In this document: positions 8,413-16,460 of the stretch, in pieces
How the letters are laid out: each line of letters starts with the position of its first letter
Numbering within the stretch: the first letter of the stretch is position 1
Source of the DNA: Cycloclasticus sp.
GTDB taxonomy: Bacteria; Pseudomonadota; Gammaproteobacteria; Methylococcales; Cycloclasticaceae
DNA length: 64,000 nucleotides
Direction of reading: 5' to 3'
NCBI GenBank assembly: GCA_040743155.1
Contig: JBFLJU010000001.1
Location: 2,499,314-2,563,313 of the forward strand
Notes under the pieces: generated by a model
What the model saw: the letters and a program-made list of their open reading frames with translations, nothing else
Database searches by the model: none
What the model was told of the DNA's origin: nothing
Made by a program: the position numbers and the translations under genes

Positions 8413-9501
8413 ATGAAACGTCGTGATGTACTGAAATCGTTAGGTACGGGTGTATTAGCTGCCACAACGCTAGCGGTGGGTGGGGAAGCGTTTGCCGCTA
8501 AGCCAGAATTTAAATGGAAAATGGTCACTACATGGCCAAAAAACTTTCCGGTACTTGGCACCAATGCAAATTACGTAGCAAAAACGATCGAGCAAATGAG
8601 CGGTGGGCGGATTCGTATCAAAGTATATGGCGCAAACGAATTAGTCCCGGCTTTTGAAGCATTCGACGCGGTGTCGCGCGGGACGGCACAAATGGGCCAC
8701 GGTGCAGCGTATTATTGGAAAGGCAAAAGTGAGGCGACGCAGTTCTTCGCGGCGATTCCCTTTGGTATGACCGCACAAGAAGTGAATGGCTGGTTGTATC
8801 ATGGCGGTGGCATGGCGCTATGGGACGAACTCTACGACCGATTTAATTTGATACCCACCGCAATTGGGAATTCAGGCGTGCAAATGGCGGGTTGGTTTCG
8901 CAAAGATATTAATTCTGTCGATGACCTTAAAGGGTTAAAAATGCGCATTCCTGGCTTGGGTGGCGAGGTGCTAAAACGCGCCGGTGGCACCCCCGTTAGT
9001 TTGCCCGGGGGAGAAATATTCACCTCGCTGCAATCAGGCGCTATTGATGCAACCGAGTGGGTTGGCCCCTACAATGATTTGGCATTTGGTTTGTATAAGG
9101 CGGCTAAAAATTACTATTACCCAGGCTGGCACGAACCCGGTTCTATTTTAGAAACATTTATCAATAAGGATGCTTTTGCTAGCTTGCCAGCAGACTTACA
9201 AGCGATTGTTAAACACGCCTGCAAGGCCGCTAATATGGACATGGTTTCTGAATTTACTGCGAAAAACAATCAAGCGCTTAATACCTTGGTGAGCAAACAC
9301 GGCGTACTACTAAAACCATTGCCTGATGATGTGTTGAAAAAGTTACACGCATTGTCCAATAAAGTTGTTCAAGAAATTGCAGAAAAAGAAGCGTTCTCAA
9401 GCAAAGTGTATGCATCGTATTCCAGCTACCAACAACAAGTTATGCCGTGGTCGGAAGTGTCTGAATACGCGTTTATGCGGGCGCGGGGGCTGTCAATTTA
9501 A
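8413..9501 (+). CDS. TRAP transporter substrate-binding protein (DctP family, TakP-like)
   Basis: Periplasmic solute receptor of a tripartite ATP-independent transporter, 362 aa. The N terminus carries a twin-arginine signal (KRRDVLKSLG, hydrophobic stretch, then AFAA), as in TakP-type receptors that are exported by Tat. Family segments such as GTAQMGHGAAYYW and SLQSGAIDATEWVGPYND are present. TakP binds 2-oxo acids; whether this one does is inference. Its membrane subunits are not adjacent; a DctQ/DctM pair lies about 16 kb away at 25623-27501. A rho-independent hairpin follows the stop. Confidence 0.9.
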   Translation: MKRRDVLKSLGTGVLAATTLAVGGEAFAAKPEFKWKMVTTWPKNFPVLGTNANYVAKTIEQMSGGRIRIKVYGANELVPAFEAFDAVSRGTAQMGHGAAYYWKGKSEATQFFAAIPFGMTAQEVNGWLYHGGGMALWDELYDRFNLIPTAIGNSGVQMAGWFRKDINSVDDLKGLKMRIPGLGGEVLKRAGGTPVSLPGGEIFTSLQSGAIDATEWVGPYNDLAFGLYKAAKNYYYPGWHEPGSILETFINKDAFASLPADLQAIVKHACKAANMDMVSEFTAKNNQALNTLVSKHGVLLKPLPDDVLKKLHALSNKVVQEIAEKEAFSSKVYASYSSYQQQVMPWSEVSEYAFMRARGLSI

Positions 9502-9513
9502 GGTTTATAAAAA

Positions 9514-9536
9514 GGCGCGCAAGATCTTTGCGCGCC
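9514..9536. terminator. GC-rich hairpin between convergent genes
   Basis: Stem GGCGCGCAA / TTGCGCGCC with a five-base loop, lying between the converging TRAP receptor and EAL genes. The first T-run (TTTTTT) on the plus strand comes some 12 bases after the stem, so it is a plausible but not textbook terminator. Confidence 0.6.
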
Positions 9537-9567
9537 GTCCTTGAGCGATTTTTTATGTCCAATTAAT

Positions 9568-10296
9568 TTAATTGGAATACGTGATAAACCTGTCTTTGAA
9601 TAAAAAGCCTTGCACATAATCAACCCCTAATGTGGAGGCGAACGCCAAGTCTTCTTTGTTTTCTATGCCCTCTAAAATCACTTCTTTATCTGAGAACCGA
9701 GCGTGCTCAATGAGTAACTCAACAAGTTTTATGAATTGCTTATCATTTTTACGTTGAACCACGCATTTATCGAGTTTTATATAATCAACAAACTGAATAA
9801 CCTCAAGTGAAAGCATCGATAGTGGAGCAAAAACATCATCAATAGCGCTTTTAATATTATTAGATAGCATCACTTTAATCATTTCTAGGCTCATTTTCGC
9901 ATCGTTAATATGCGAGTTCTCGATAAGCTCAACCGTAATATCGTTTTTTAAATGGCTGTTAAATAATTGCAGAAATGGATTGTCATCGGTCGCAATGCCG
10001 CTGGCAAAATAGGAGTCTTGATCAAGGTTAATAAAAATCCTTTCATTATTGGGAGCCGATGAAAGTTGAATGCATTTTTGTTGGTATTCAACTTGAAATA
10101 GGCTCAACGGGCTGTCATGTAGTGCCGCATAAACGGTATCTGGCGCGATGGCTTGCTTTGATTCATCATAGAACCTTGATAAGGCCTCGTATGCATAAGT
10201 CTCATTATTTGATACGCCTATAATAGGTTGGTACTCGACCCCGTATCTTTGGCTGTCGATTAAATCAATTAATGTACTTGGGTGTATTTCCTTCAT
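9568..10296 (-). CDS. stand-alone EAL domain protein (putative c-di-GMP phosphodiesterase)
   Basis: A 242-aa protein that is just one EAL domain, with no sensor or membrane segment. Residues that bind metal and catalyse hydrolysis in active EAL enzymes can be found: Glu in YEALSR, Asn in FINLDQ, Glu in VELIEN, Asp-Asp in IDDVFAP, Lys in IKLDKC, Glu in EGIEN and Gln in VQGF. The loop that is normally DDFGxG reads DDVFAP, which may weaken dimer-linked activation. It would lower cyclic-di-GMP or bind it as an effector. Single gene, convergent with the TRAP receptor. Confidence 0.85.
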   Translation of the reverse strand: MKEIHPSTLIDLIDSQRYGVEYQPIIGVSNNETYAYEALSRFYDESKQAIAPDTVYAALHDSPLSLFQVEYQQKCIQLSSAPNNERIFINLDQDSYFASGIATDDNPFLQLFNSHLKNDITVELIENSHINDAKMSLEMIKVMLSNNIKSAIDDVFAPLSMLSLEVIQFVDYIKLDKCVVQRKNDKQFIKLVELLIEHARFSDKEVILEGIENKEDLAFASTLGVDYVQGFLFKDRFITYSN

Positions 10297-10436
10297 TTAT
10301 ATTTTATTTCCCTTTAGATGTGTTTGAAAAAACAATATCGAGATAAGCGGACTTTCCCAGCGGGAAAACTCCGGTTTTTACCTTTTGTTACGTTAATAAT
10401 TGGCGTCGACTAAAACAGTAGGCTCATTGATATGAA

Positions 10437-10961
10437 CTAAAAATCATATGAATGTAATTTTGTATAAATAGCACCTAATTTAGTCCGTTCTGACGAAAAT
10501 AAGGAGAAACCTGTTACGTCAAAATGAGCACTAAAGTCATGGTGATTATTGAGATAAGACCCAACGAGAGCTTTGTTAGTCTTTTTTATTCTTGCGACAG
10601 TTATATGAGGATTATACTGACGATTTTCCAATGTCACCCCAACCTCTTGTAAATATTGACCGACTGATACATGTAGATTGAGAAGTCCTTCACACTTATG
10701 GACACCCGCCCATAAAATATGTGGGGCTCTAGTTTGATGAAAAGCACCAACACCCCTTATTTTTTGCGAATAAGGTTTAGCTTTAACGTTTAAAAGGCTG
10801 GCCTGTATCAAATCAGACTGAACATTATTCACCATGCCAATATAGTGCAAAGTTATATGCAGAGTAGCCGGTTTATTGATACCAAGGTTTTTTGGACGAA
10901 GGTCTAATATAGACGCTTGGATGGACTCTGGGATTTCAAGCGCTGTAAATAAAATAGGCAT
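10437..10961 (-). CDS. thpR: RNA 2',3'-cyclic phosphodiesterase (ThpR/LigT)
   Basis: Two-histidine phosphoesterase of 174 aa. Both signature motifs are present, HITL at residues 35-38 and HITV at 119-122. These histidines hydrolyse 2',3'-cyclic phosphate to a 2'-phosphate; the family was first described as a 2'-5' tRNA ligase. The N terminus (FTALEIPESIQASILDL) and the FSLFSSERTKLGAIYTKL tail match the family. It is followed upstream (same strand) by alkB, suggesting a small nucleic-acid repair pair. Confidence 0.9.
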   Translation of the reverse strand: MPILFTALEIPESIQASILDLRPKNLGINKPATLHITLHYIGMVNNVQSDLIQASLLNVKAKPYSQKIRGVGAFHQTRAPHILWAGVHKCEGLLNLHVSVGQYLQEVGVTLENRQYNPHITVARIKKTNKALVGSYLNNHHDFSAHFDVTGFSLFSSERTKLGAIYTKLHSYDF

Positions 10962-10991
10962 TTACTTTAAAGCCCCTTTGGCAAAGCCGTT

Positions 10992-11600
10992 TCAATTATC
11001 AACAATAGTTCTAAAGGTTAAATTGACTCTTGGTTCAGCAACTTTTTTTGTTGTGGGCAAGCAATGCGCCCAATTGCTTTGAGTTTCGTTTTTCATTACA
11101 AGCAAACTGGCTTGCTGTAAAACAACCGACACTTTTTCCTTGGTTTTTTTATGTTTTAAAACGAATTTCCGCTCAGCACCAAAACTCAGAGAGGCAATCG
11201 CCCCGTTCTTTTTTAGCTCCTTTTCAGCGTCGCTATGCCAGCCCATACCTTCGTTACCATCTTGATACAAATTTAACAAACAGGCGTTAAAGGTATCGCC
11301 GGTCGTCTCTTCAACCAAGGCTTTTAATGCTAATAATTCCTTGCTCCAAGGTAATGCGCTTTTGGTGGTGTTTGAATACGTATACTCAACAGGGTTGTCG
11401 GCATACCAAGCAACTTTCCGCTTAGTGACAATACGTTTTCCAAAGATAACGACTTCATCGTTTTTCCAAGCAATATCGTTTAACAAGTAGGTTAAATAGT
11501 TATCTGCCTTGGAGTGGGGTAACAGTGTGCCGTAATAATGAACCATGCCGCCGTTAGCTAGCAGGGTTATTGGTTCTTCCAATTGACTAAATAAATCCAT
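10992..11600 (-). CDS. alkB: AlkB-like Fe(II)/2-oxoglutarate-dependent dioxygenase
   Basis: A 202-aa oxidative demethylase that removes alkyl groups from bases in DNA or RNA. The iron ligands are H122 and D124 (GMGWHSDAE) and H179 (NWAHCLPT). The 2-oxoglutarate-binding arginine pair is R191 and R197 in PRVNLTFR. The overall layout, with an N-terminal nucleotide-recognition lid containing YTYSNTTKSALPW, resembles the short AlkB homologues (ALKBH2-like) common in proteobacteria. It is 30 bases upstream of thpR and likely cotranscribed with it. No Ada box was looked for successfully. Confidence 0.9.
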   Translation of the reverse strand: MDLFSQLEEPITLLANGGMVHYYGTLLPHSKADNYLTYLLNDIAWKNDEVVIFGKRIVTKRKVAWYADNPVEYTYSNTTKSALPWSKELLALKALVEETTGDTFNACLLNLYQDGNEGMGWHSDAEKELKKNGAIASLSFGAERKFVLKHKKTKEKVSVVLQQASLLVMKNETQSNWAHCLPTTKKVAEPRVNLTFRTIVDN

Positions 11601-11901
11601 TAAAGGTTCTTTTTAGATGCTTTCCAACCAATAATGGCTGATTTTCTAGTTTTGCTGCACATGACCAGAGCATTCCCCTTTCTTGGCAGCTATAAGAAAC
11701 ATAAGTTCGCATTATATGTTGGTTGAGTCATGCAATGAACATAGCACAAGCATTCAATTTGAACGACCACTTATGGCCAAAACGGATATTCAGCAAAGAC
11801 TGAAAAAGCCACTAGTAGAGTTGCCACCACGGGCTAGGTTAAACACTGTGTTTGGGTCGGTACTCAAGTGATCTCGGCGTGCAAAATATAAAGTCAGTCT
11901 C
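11601..11901. other. intergenic region, no gene seen
   Basis: About 300 bases upstream of alkB and downstream of the secreted peptidase gene. A short frame at 11683-11871 has no ribosome-binding site or recognisable sequence and is not called. I see no repeat or hairpin of note. Confidence 0.4.
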
Positions 11902-14436
11902 TTACTTACAGTCTGAATCTGCGCTATCGGTATCACCGTCATTATCGTTGTCTATCCCATCGTTGCACTTCTTCTTGCCTTTTTCTGCCTCTACGGTCCC
12001 ACCGGGATCGCTAGGGTCACTTCCCCCGCCGGCGGTTCCTGAGGTTTCCCCCCGATTCTTAATGCGGAATGTTGTGCTTACGGTTCCGGTACCGCTGTTA
12101 TTATCGGTTACCTCAAGCGTTACCGTATAGTTTCCCTGACTTGGGTATGTATGCGTCGGGCTCGATCCAGATGAGGTGCCTGTTGTATCCCCAAAGTCCC
12201 AGCCCCATGTCGCTATACTATCTCCAGCGTCAGGATCTGAACTGAGGTCGCTAAAGACGCACTCCTTTCCGTCACAAGAATAACTAAATGAGGCGATGGG
12301 ATCTGCATTGGATGCCGCAATACTCACCGTTACATCCTGAGTGATGGCTCCCATGTCTCCGTCATTGTCTGTCACTGTGAGTGTGACCGAATAGGTCCCT
12401 GAAGTGGCATAGGAGTGAGATGGATTCTGCGCGTTCGAAGAGGCCCCATCACCAAAATCCCAATCCCATTCGCTAACAGAACCATCTGAGTCGGTGCTGG
12501 TATCAGAGAAATCGACACTCAGCTCTGTTACCGATAGCACAATAAATCCGGCGGTTGGTGCAGCGTTACCGCTGGCGGACAGGACAGCAACAGCGGCATC
12601 TGCTTGAATTAATCCGTAGCCTGATTCATAGTCAAATCCAGAGGAGCCCATATCAATCGCCGTTGATCGCAACGCCGTGTAGATATCAGTTGGTGAGGCG
12701 GCGGGTATGGAGTCGAGCATCAAAGCAGCAACCCCCGCAGCATGTGGAGCAGCGGCAGAGGTGCCTGAAAAGTCCGGTTGGCCATTTTCATCTCGGTCAC
12801 TGTTCGGATAGAAGAAGGTCGTATTAACACCGTCTGGCGCGACAATCCCTGGTTTCACGCGTATGTCTGGCGTAGGCAAGAAGTTGCCATTCCCGTCGAG
12901 CAGAATTGGCACGCCGCCAGCCGATGAAAAGCTTTCAATGAGCGGCGGAGTGACGCCAAACTCTGGCGTGTCCTTGTAATAGGCCGCACCTACCGCTTCA
13001 GCCCCAGCCGCATTGGCATGGCCATAAATCGTTCCACTATCGGTGGGGTACTCGAGCGTTGCATTGCCGAAAACAACATGTTTCATCAGGCCCACTGCTG
13101 GGCCATCCCAATGCGCGATGATGAGTTGGACATAAGGTTGTATAGGATATAAAAGCCCGTCATTACAAAATTGAATGGCTTCAACCGGTTCACCTATAGG
13201 GATGTTTTCGTGTGCATCGTAGGTAATAATTTCGGTGCTAGCGGCATTAACCAGCCAGACATCAAGATCGTTCTGTGTACCGGTACCCAGTGCTGCAGAA
13301 CCAAAGGGTGAATCCCATTGCAGAACCAGAATGAAGCACTGTCCCGCTGGGATGTCGATGCGTTGTTGCGTATCCGTGCTTCCAGGGGATGGGTCAAAAT
13401 CATGCATTTCTCCTGCCCAAAAATCCATGCCGAGAATATTAATGTAGAGGATCTCTCCGCTTCCGTCATAGTCATGCTGATAGCTATCACGAGCCATATT
13501 GCCTGCCGCAGAAAAATAAACGACGCCGTCAGCAGCAACGTTATCCACGGCCTTGGCGATAGCACCGTCTTGGAACATGGGCTCGCCCAGATAAAATACG
13601 TCATCGACGATGACATCAGCGCCGGCATCCGCAAGATCTTCTATGCCGCTGGCAAAAGTCGCAATGCCGCCAAAGGCCGTATGGAAGGCGAGATCTGCGC
13701 CGGGGGCGACATCATGGATGATTTGCATCATGGCGCGGCCTTCATCGGTGCACGGCTGCGATTCAATTCCATTAGTACACTCTGCGCTGTCATCAAGGAT
13801 TATGCTTCCTGTAGGTAGGTCGCCACTAGCTATATCGTCGGTGGCCGTAATCCCCGATGTCTGCTGGTCATAGCTATCGGATAGAACGCCTACCAGAATG
13901 CCGGTGCCATCAATACCGCCGGATCGTGCGATATCAGAACGCTGGGCAATATCTCCTTCGCTGGTCACATCACCCGTATTGCTCATTGGAATGGAAGCAG
14001 ATATAAATTGCAGGCTCTTCAATGCGGCTGCTTTGTCGGTAACTGCTAGTGGTAGGCGACCTGAAACAATACGCCCATAGCGAGCCCCTTTTTGCAGGCC
14101 CAGCCTGTTTAGGTCCCTTAAGAGGAGGTCGCCATCACTGGCTGCAACGGCATCGATGAGGATTTTTCCGCGTCTAATTTGGAGGAACGGATTGTTGGAT
14201 TTAAATAACGTTACGTTTGCGCTCTTTTTGTGGGCGCTGTATTCTGAGTGAGCCCTTAAAAGCATCGGGCCCGCTTTTGCCATTGGCCCGCCCTTATTCA
14301 ATCCGATTTGGCCTGGGTGCTGGTCAGGTAGCGATAGCGTAAGACCGCTTGTTGTCTGAGACGCGAGCGCTAGAACCACCAAAAAAAGTATTTGGGTGCA
14401 AGCCCAGCTAAAACTAGTCTGCCTTGATTGCTTCAT
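11902..14436 (-). CDS. secreted subtilase/sedolisin-like serine peptidase with two PKD domains
   Basis: Large exported peptidase, 844 aa from the ATG at 14436, which gives a good signal peptide (MKQSRQ then a hydrophobic stretch to LASQTTSG). The peptidase domain spans about residues 170-620. Its serine sits in SGTSAAAPHAAG, but the usual subtilisin HG motif reads DEGRAMMQIIHD, with Glu for His, as in the S53-like branch of the S8/S53 clan. Two PKD domains follow (WDFGDG and WDFGDT cores, ending PTHTYPSQGNYTVTL). The C terminus is acidic, GIDNDNDGDTDSADSDC, a likely calcium-binding tail. Base composition looks richer in G+C than flanking genes, which would fit horizontal transfer. Confidence 0.88.
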   Translation of the reverse strand: MKQSRQTSFSWACTQILFLVVLALASQTTSGLTLSLPDQHPGQIGLNKGGPMAKAGPMLLRAHSEYSAHKKSANVTLFKSNNPFLQIRRGKILIDAVAASDGDLLLRDLNRLGLQKGARYGRIVSGRLPLAVTDKAAALKSLQFISASIPMSNTGDVTSEGDIAQRSDIARSGGIDGTGILVGVLSDSYDQQTSGITATDDIASGDLPTGSIILDDSAECTNGIESQPCTDEGRAMMQIIHDVAPGADLAFHTAFGGIATFASGIEDLADAGADVIVDDVFYLGEPMFQDGAIAKAVDNVAADGVVYFSAAGNMARDSYQHDYDGSGEILYINILGMDFWAGEMHDFDPSPGSTDTQQRIDIPAGQCFILVLQWDSPFGSAALGTGTQNDLDVWLVNAASTEIITYDAHENIPIGEPVEAIQFCNDGLLYPIQPYVQLIIAHWDGPAVGLMKHVVFGNATLEYPTDSGTIYGHANAAGAEAVGAAYYKDTPEFGVTPPLIESFSSAGGVPILLDGNGNFLPTPDIRVKPGIVAPDGVNTTFFYPNSDRDENGQPDFSGTSAAAPHAAGVAALMLDSIPAASPTDIYTALRSTAIDMGSSGFDYESGYGLIQADAAVAVLSASGNAAPTAGFIVLSVTELSVDFSDTSTDSDGSVSEWDWDFGDGASSNAQNPSHSYATSGTYSVTLTVTDNDGDMGAITQDVTVSIAASNADPIASFSYSCDGKECVFSDLSSDPDAGDSIATWGWDFGDTTGTSSGSSPTHTYPSQGNYTVTLEVTDNNSGTGTVSTTFRIKNRGETSGTAGGGSDPSDPGGTVEAEKGKKKCNDGIDNDNDGDTDSADSDCK

Positions 14437-14525
14437 TTCTGTGCCCCAGCTGTGGTTACCGCCGTTAAACACCGACGCTTAACCCGTGCAAGAATACCGC
14501 TAACTAATGAAACTTAGTCCTAGAA

Positions 14526-14666
14526 ACCTAACATAAAAGCATAGTTAGTACAAGAGTGGTTAGAGAGGGTGTCGGAGGGCTCGCGGTTCTAAGCTGTTAG
14601 CATTTCTGAACAGCGGAAAATGACTCCAGTGAGGAGTAGCGAGCTAACTGGGAGTTTTTGTTAGGT
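14526..14666 (-). repeat. possible long attC-like element downstream of the VOC gene
   Basis: Bounded on the minus strand by ACCTAAC at one end and GTTAGGT (matching the GTTRRRY core) at the other, about 141 bases, overlapping the last codons of the VOC gene. Internal GCTCGC/GCGAGC complementarity is present. The arms are less regular than in the sites at 21.5 and 22.0 kb, so this is a weaker call. Confidence 0.35.
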
Positions 14667-15021
14667 CAATTTTATCTGACCAGACAGCAAACTCATTACC
14701 ACTTGGCTCTGTAAAGTGAAATCGACGGCCGCCTGGAAATGGAAAAATTGGTTTTATAATATGACCATCAGCACGTGTTATCTTCTCAAGAGTTAGTTCA
14801 AGGTTGTTGCTATAAAACACAATTAGCGCAGCACCATTATTTGTCGAAGATGATAGCTCAGACTTAAAGAAGCCACCATCAATGCCTTGGTTTGAAAAGG
14901 CTGTATATTCTGCTCCAAAATCTTGAAATGACCATCCAAAGACTTGGGTAAAGAACTCTTTTGTAGCTTGTAAGTTTTTTGCCGGGAATTCAACGTAACT
15001 TATTTTTTCATGTTTATTCAT
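14644..15021 (-). CDS. VOC family (glyoxalase/bleomycin-resistance fold) protein
   Basis: A 125-aa vicinal-oxygen-chelate protein. Paired beta-alpha-beta-beta-beta modules are seen: ISYVEFPAKNLQATKEFFTQVFGW at the start and a FHFTEPSGNEFAVWSD end that carries the conserved Glu of the second module. The DGGFF and ALIVFYSNNLEL segments are typical of uncharacterised VOC proteins found in mobile cassettes. Substrate unknown. The gene lies between two attC-like elements with little spacer, consistent with a gene cassette. Confidence 0.85.
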   Translation of the reverse strand: MNKHEKISYVEFPAKNLQATKEFFTQVFGWSFQDFGAEYTAFSNQGIDGGFFKSELSSSTNNGAALIVFYSNNLELTLEKITRADGHIIKPIFPFPGGRRFHFTEPSGNEFAVWSDKIDLTKTPS

Positions 15022-15031
15022 ATTGTTTTCC

Positions 15032-15099
15032 GTTAGGTGAGTAGTGCCTACATGAGGCGGGCGGCCACTAACGCATCCTGCTTGAGCTTTTTATTAGGT
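15032..15099 (-). repeat. degenerate attC-like element between VOC and SRPBCC genes
   Basis: On the minus strand, right after the SRPBCC stop, it reads CCTAATAAAAA then GCTCAAGCAGGATGC and GTTAGTG, then CACCTAAC just before the VOC ribosome-binding site. The TCAAG segment is the L'' box shared with the other attC-like sites. The far arm is not fully recognisable, so it is called degenerate. Confidence 0.45.
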
Positions 15100-15101
15100 A
15101 A

Positions 15102-15488
15102 TTATTTCTCTAAATAGGTTTTCATCGGTTCCCAATACCACTGGTACCAACCCCGAGCGAGGTCTTCTTTGTGTTCTTCCGGAAAGCCCGTATGGTCAAA
15201 AACAAGCATAGATTCTGATTTATTTATTTCTACTAAATCAAACCTAACAATGGAATAAACGCCTTCTTCCCAGTCGGCTACTTTCCACGCCTGCACTAAT
15301 CTTTTATTTGGAACGACCTCAATAGTCATTCCCGTAATCATGCCGCCAAAGCAGGAAAACTGACCTCCAGCGTTAGCATCTATTTCTGTAGGCGCGCCTG
15401 TTAGCTCTGCAAAATCGTTGACTTTAGTAAGCGCATCGAAAATACGCTTTGCGCTACATTTAAAATTTACTTCCTGATGTATCGGCAT
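15102..15488 (-). CDS. SRPBCC / AHSA1 (START-like) domain protein
   Basis: A 128-aa protein of the Activator-of-Hsp90-ATPase-homologue-1-like family. It shows the helix-grip pattern: VNFKCSAKRIFDALTKVNDFAELTGAP at the N terminus, a GGQFSCFGG strand, RLVQAWKVADW, and a final long helix with GWYQWYWEPMKTYL. Such proteins bind small hydrophobic ligands; the precise role is unknown. It is flanked by attC-like elements on both sides, with the upstream site beginning 2 bases from the start codon, as expected of a cassette gene. Confidence 0.85.
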   Translation of the reverse strand: MPIHQEVNFKCSAKRIFDALTKVNDFAELTGAPTEIDANAGGQFSCFGGMITGMTIEVVPNKRLVQAWKVADWEEGVYSIVRFDLVEINKSESMLVFDHTGFPEEHKEDLARGWYQWYWEPMKTYLEK

Positions 15489-15489
15489 A

Positions 15490-15595
15490 CCATAACGCCT
15501 CGTTGCATTTTAATGCGGGCCATTTTCTCAATTTGCGCCCTTGCCCTACGCCAAACTCAAGCATTGATGAAGCCATGCGCATGTTTTTGTTAAGT
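15490..15595 (-). repeat. attC-like recombination site (about 106 bp)
   Basis: Read on the minus strand it begins ACTTAACAAAAACATGC and ends GGCGTTATGG, with inner complementarity typical of long attC sites. On the plus strand the end GTTAAGT fits the GTTRRRY core. It lies exactly between the ferritin-like gene and the SRPBCC start codon. Confidence 0.55.
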
Positions 15596-15694
15596 GCTTT
15601 TATTCTGCCAGTTTAGATAGCGATTGAACCGTCTAAATTTCTATCTAGCGCGGGATGACACCCTACTTATTGCTACTCATGAATAAGCAGCCAG

Positions 15695-16153
15695 CTAAGG
15701 TTTGAACGCCTTAACATCGCCGGGCTGCCTTAACATTTTGTTTACTTCGTCAAGGTGCAGCTCTTCTGCGACGATCATTTCTCTAGCATATTCTTCCAAA
15801 AGCACCGACTCACGGCCATCTGTGAGTTTCAATAATTGATAATAGGCTTCCAGTGCAGTCTTTTCATGCTCTAAACTTTCCCGAAGAATGCCGCCAATAT
15901 CATGCTGTTGAGTTTCAAGTAACTTGCCAATGCCGAGAGATGGGTGACCACCCAATAGGGTCACTAATTCCCCGGCCTTATGCGCATGGGTTAGCCCTTC
16001 TTCGGCGTTACCTTTCATCCAATTAACGATAGGAATCCTGCCATAGCCATAGACCATTAGGGAGTAATGTGTATAGCGTACAACGCCGGCCAATTCGATT
16101 TCCATTATCTTATTTAAGATATCAATGGCTTTTTGTGTGTCTGTATCATTCAT
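15695..16153 (-). CDS. bacterioferritin-like di-iron protein
   Basis: Ferritin-like four-helix-bundle protein of about 152 aa, start taken at the second ATG (16153) because AGGA lies upstream of it. Candidate ferroxidase ligands are spread over the four helices: Glu in EIELAGVVRY, Glu/His in EEGLTHAHKAGE, Glu in SLEHEKTALEAYY, and Glu/His in REMIVAEELHLDEV. Glu-x-x-His pairs in helices B and D match bacterioferritin/DUF2202-type proteins. It may store iron or detoxify peroxide. No haem-ligand methionine can be assigned with confidence. Confidence 0.8.
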   Translation of the reverse strand: MNDTDTQKAIDILNKIMEIELAGVVRYTHYSLMVYGYGRIPIVNWMKGNAEEGLTHAHKAGELVTLLGGHPSLGIGKLLETQQHDIGGILRESLEHEKTALEAYYQLLKLTDGRESVLLEEYAREMIVAEELHLDEVNKMLRQPGDVKAFKP

Positions 16154-16165
16154 TTTTCTATCCAT

Positions 16166-16460
16166 CCTATGTTTTAAACATTATTTTTTCTTGTACGAGG
16201 GCAATGTTTATATTGACCTGAACAACCATTTTTCTTTACAGCACCAAGCGATCATCTTTTTGATGTCGTGTAATGAAATGAACAACGTTCTTAGGTAGAT
16301 TTCTTAACTCTTATACTTTGCTTTCCACTTTTCTATCTAAAGACTTTAGAGTATAGAATGTGAATTATTCGGATTGCAAGGGAACTTGATAAAAATTCCC
16401 CCCAAGGTTTTATATAAGAGACGTGCATTTTTTACGCACAACTTGTTGTTAACGAAGATT
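16166..16460. other. intergenic region, nothing recognised
   Basis: About 295 AT-rich bases between the ferritin-like gene and the 3' end of the DUF457 gene. It should hold the ferritin-like gene promoter. No repeat, RNA or ORF with coding support was seen. Confidence 0.35.

Noticed and set aside
11683..11871. 62-aa plus-strand frame before the secreted peptidase
   Set aside because: No ribosome-binding site or family resemblance; nothing else supports it.
13194..13818. Long frames on both strands inside the peptidase gene
   Set aside because: Antisense or out-of-frame shadows of the peptidase coding sequence, whose domains are clear.
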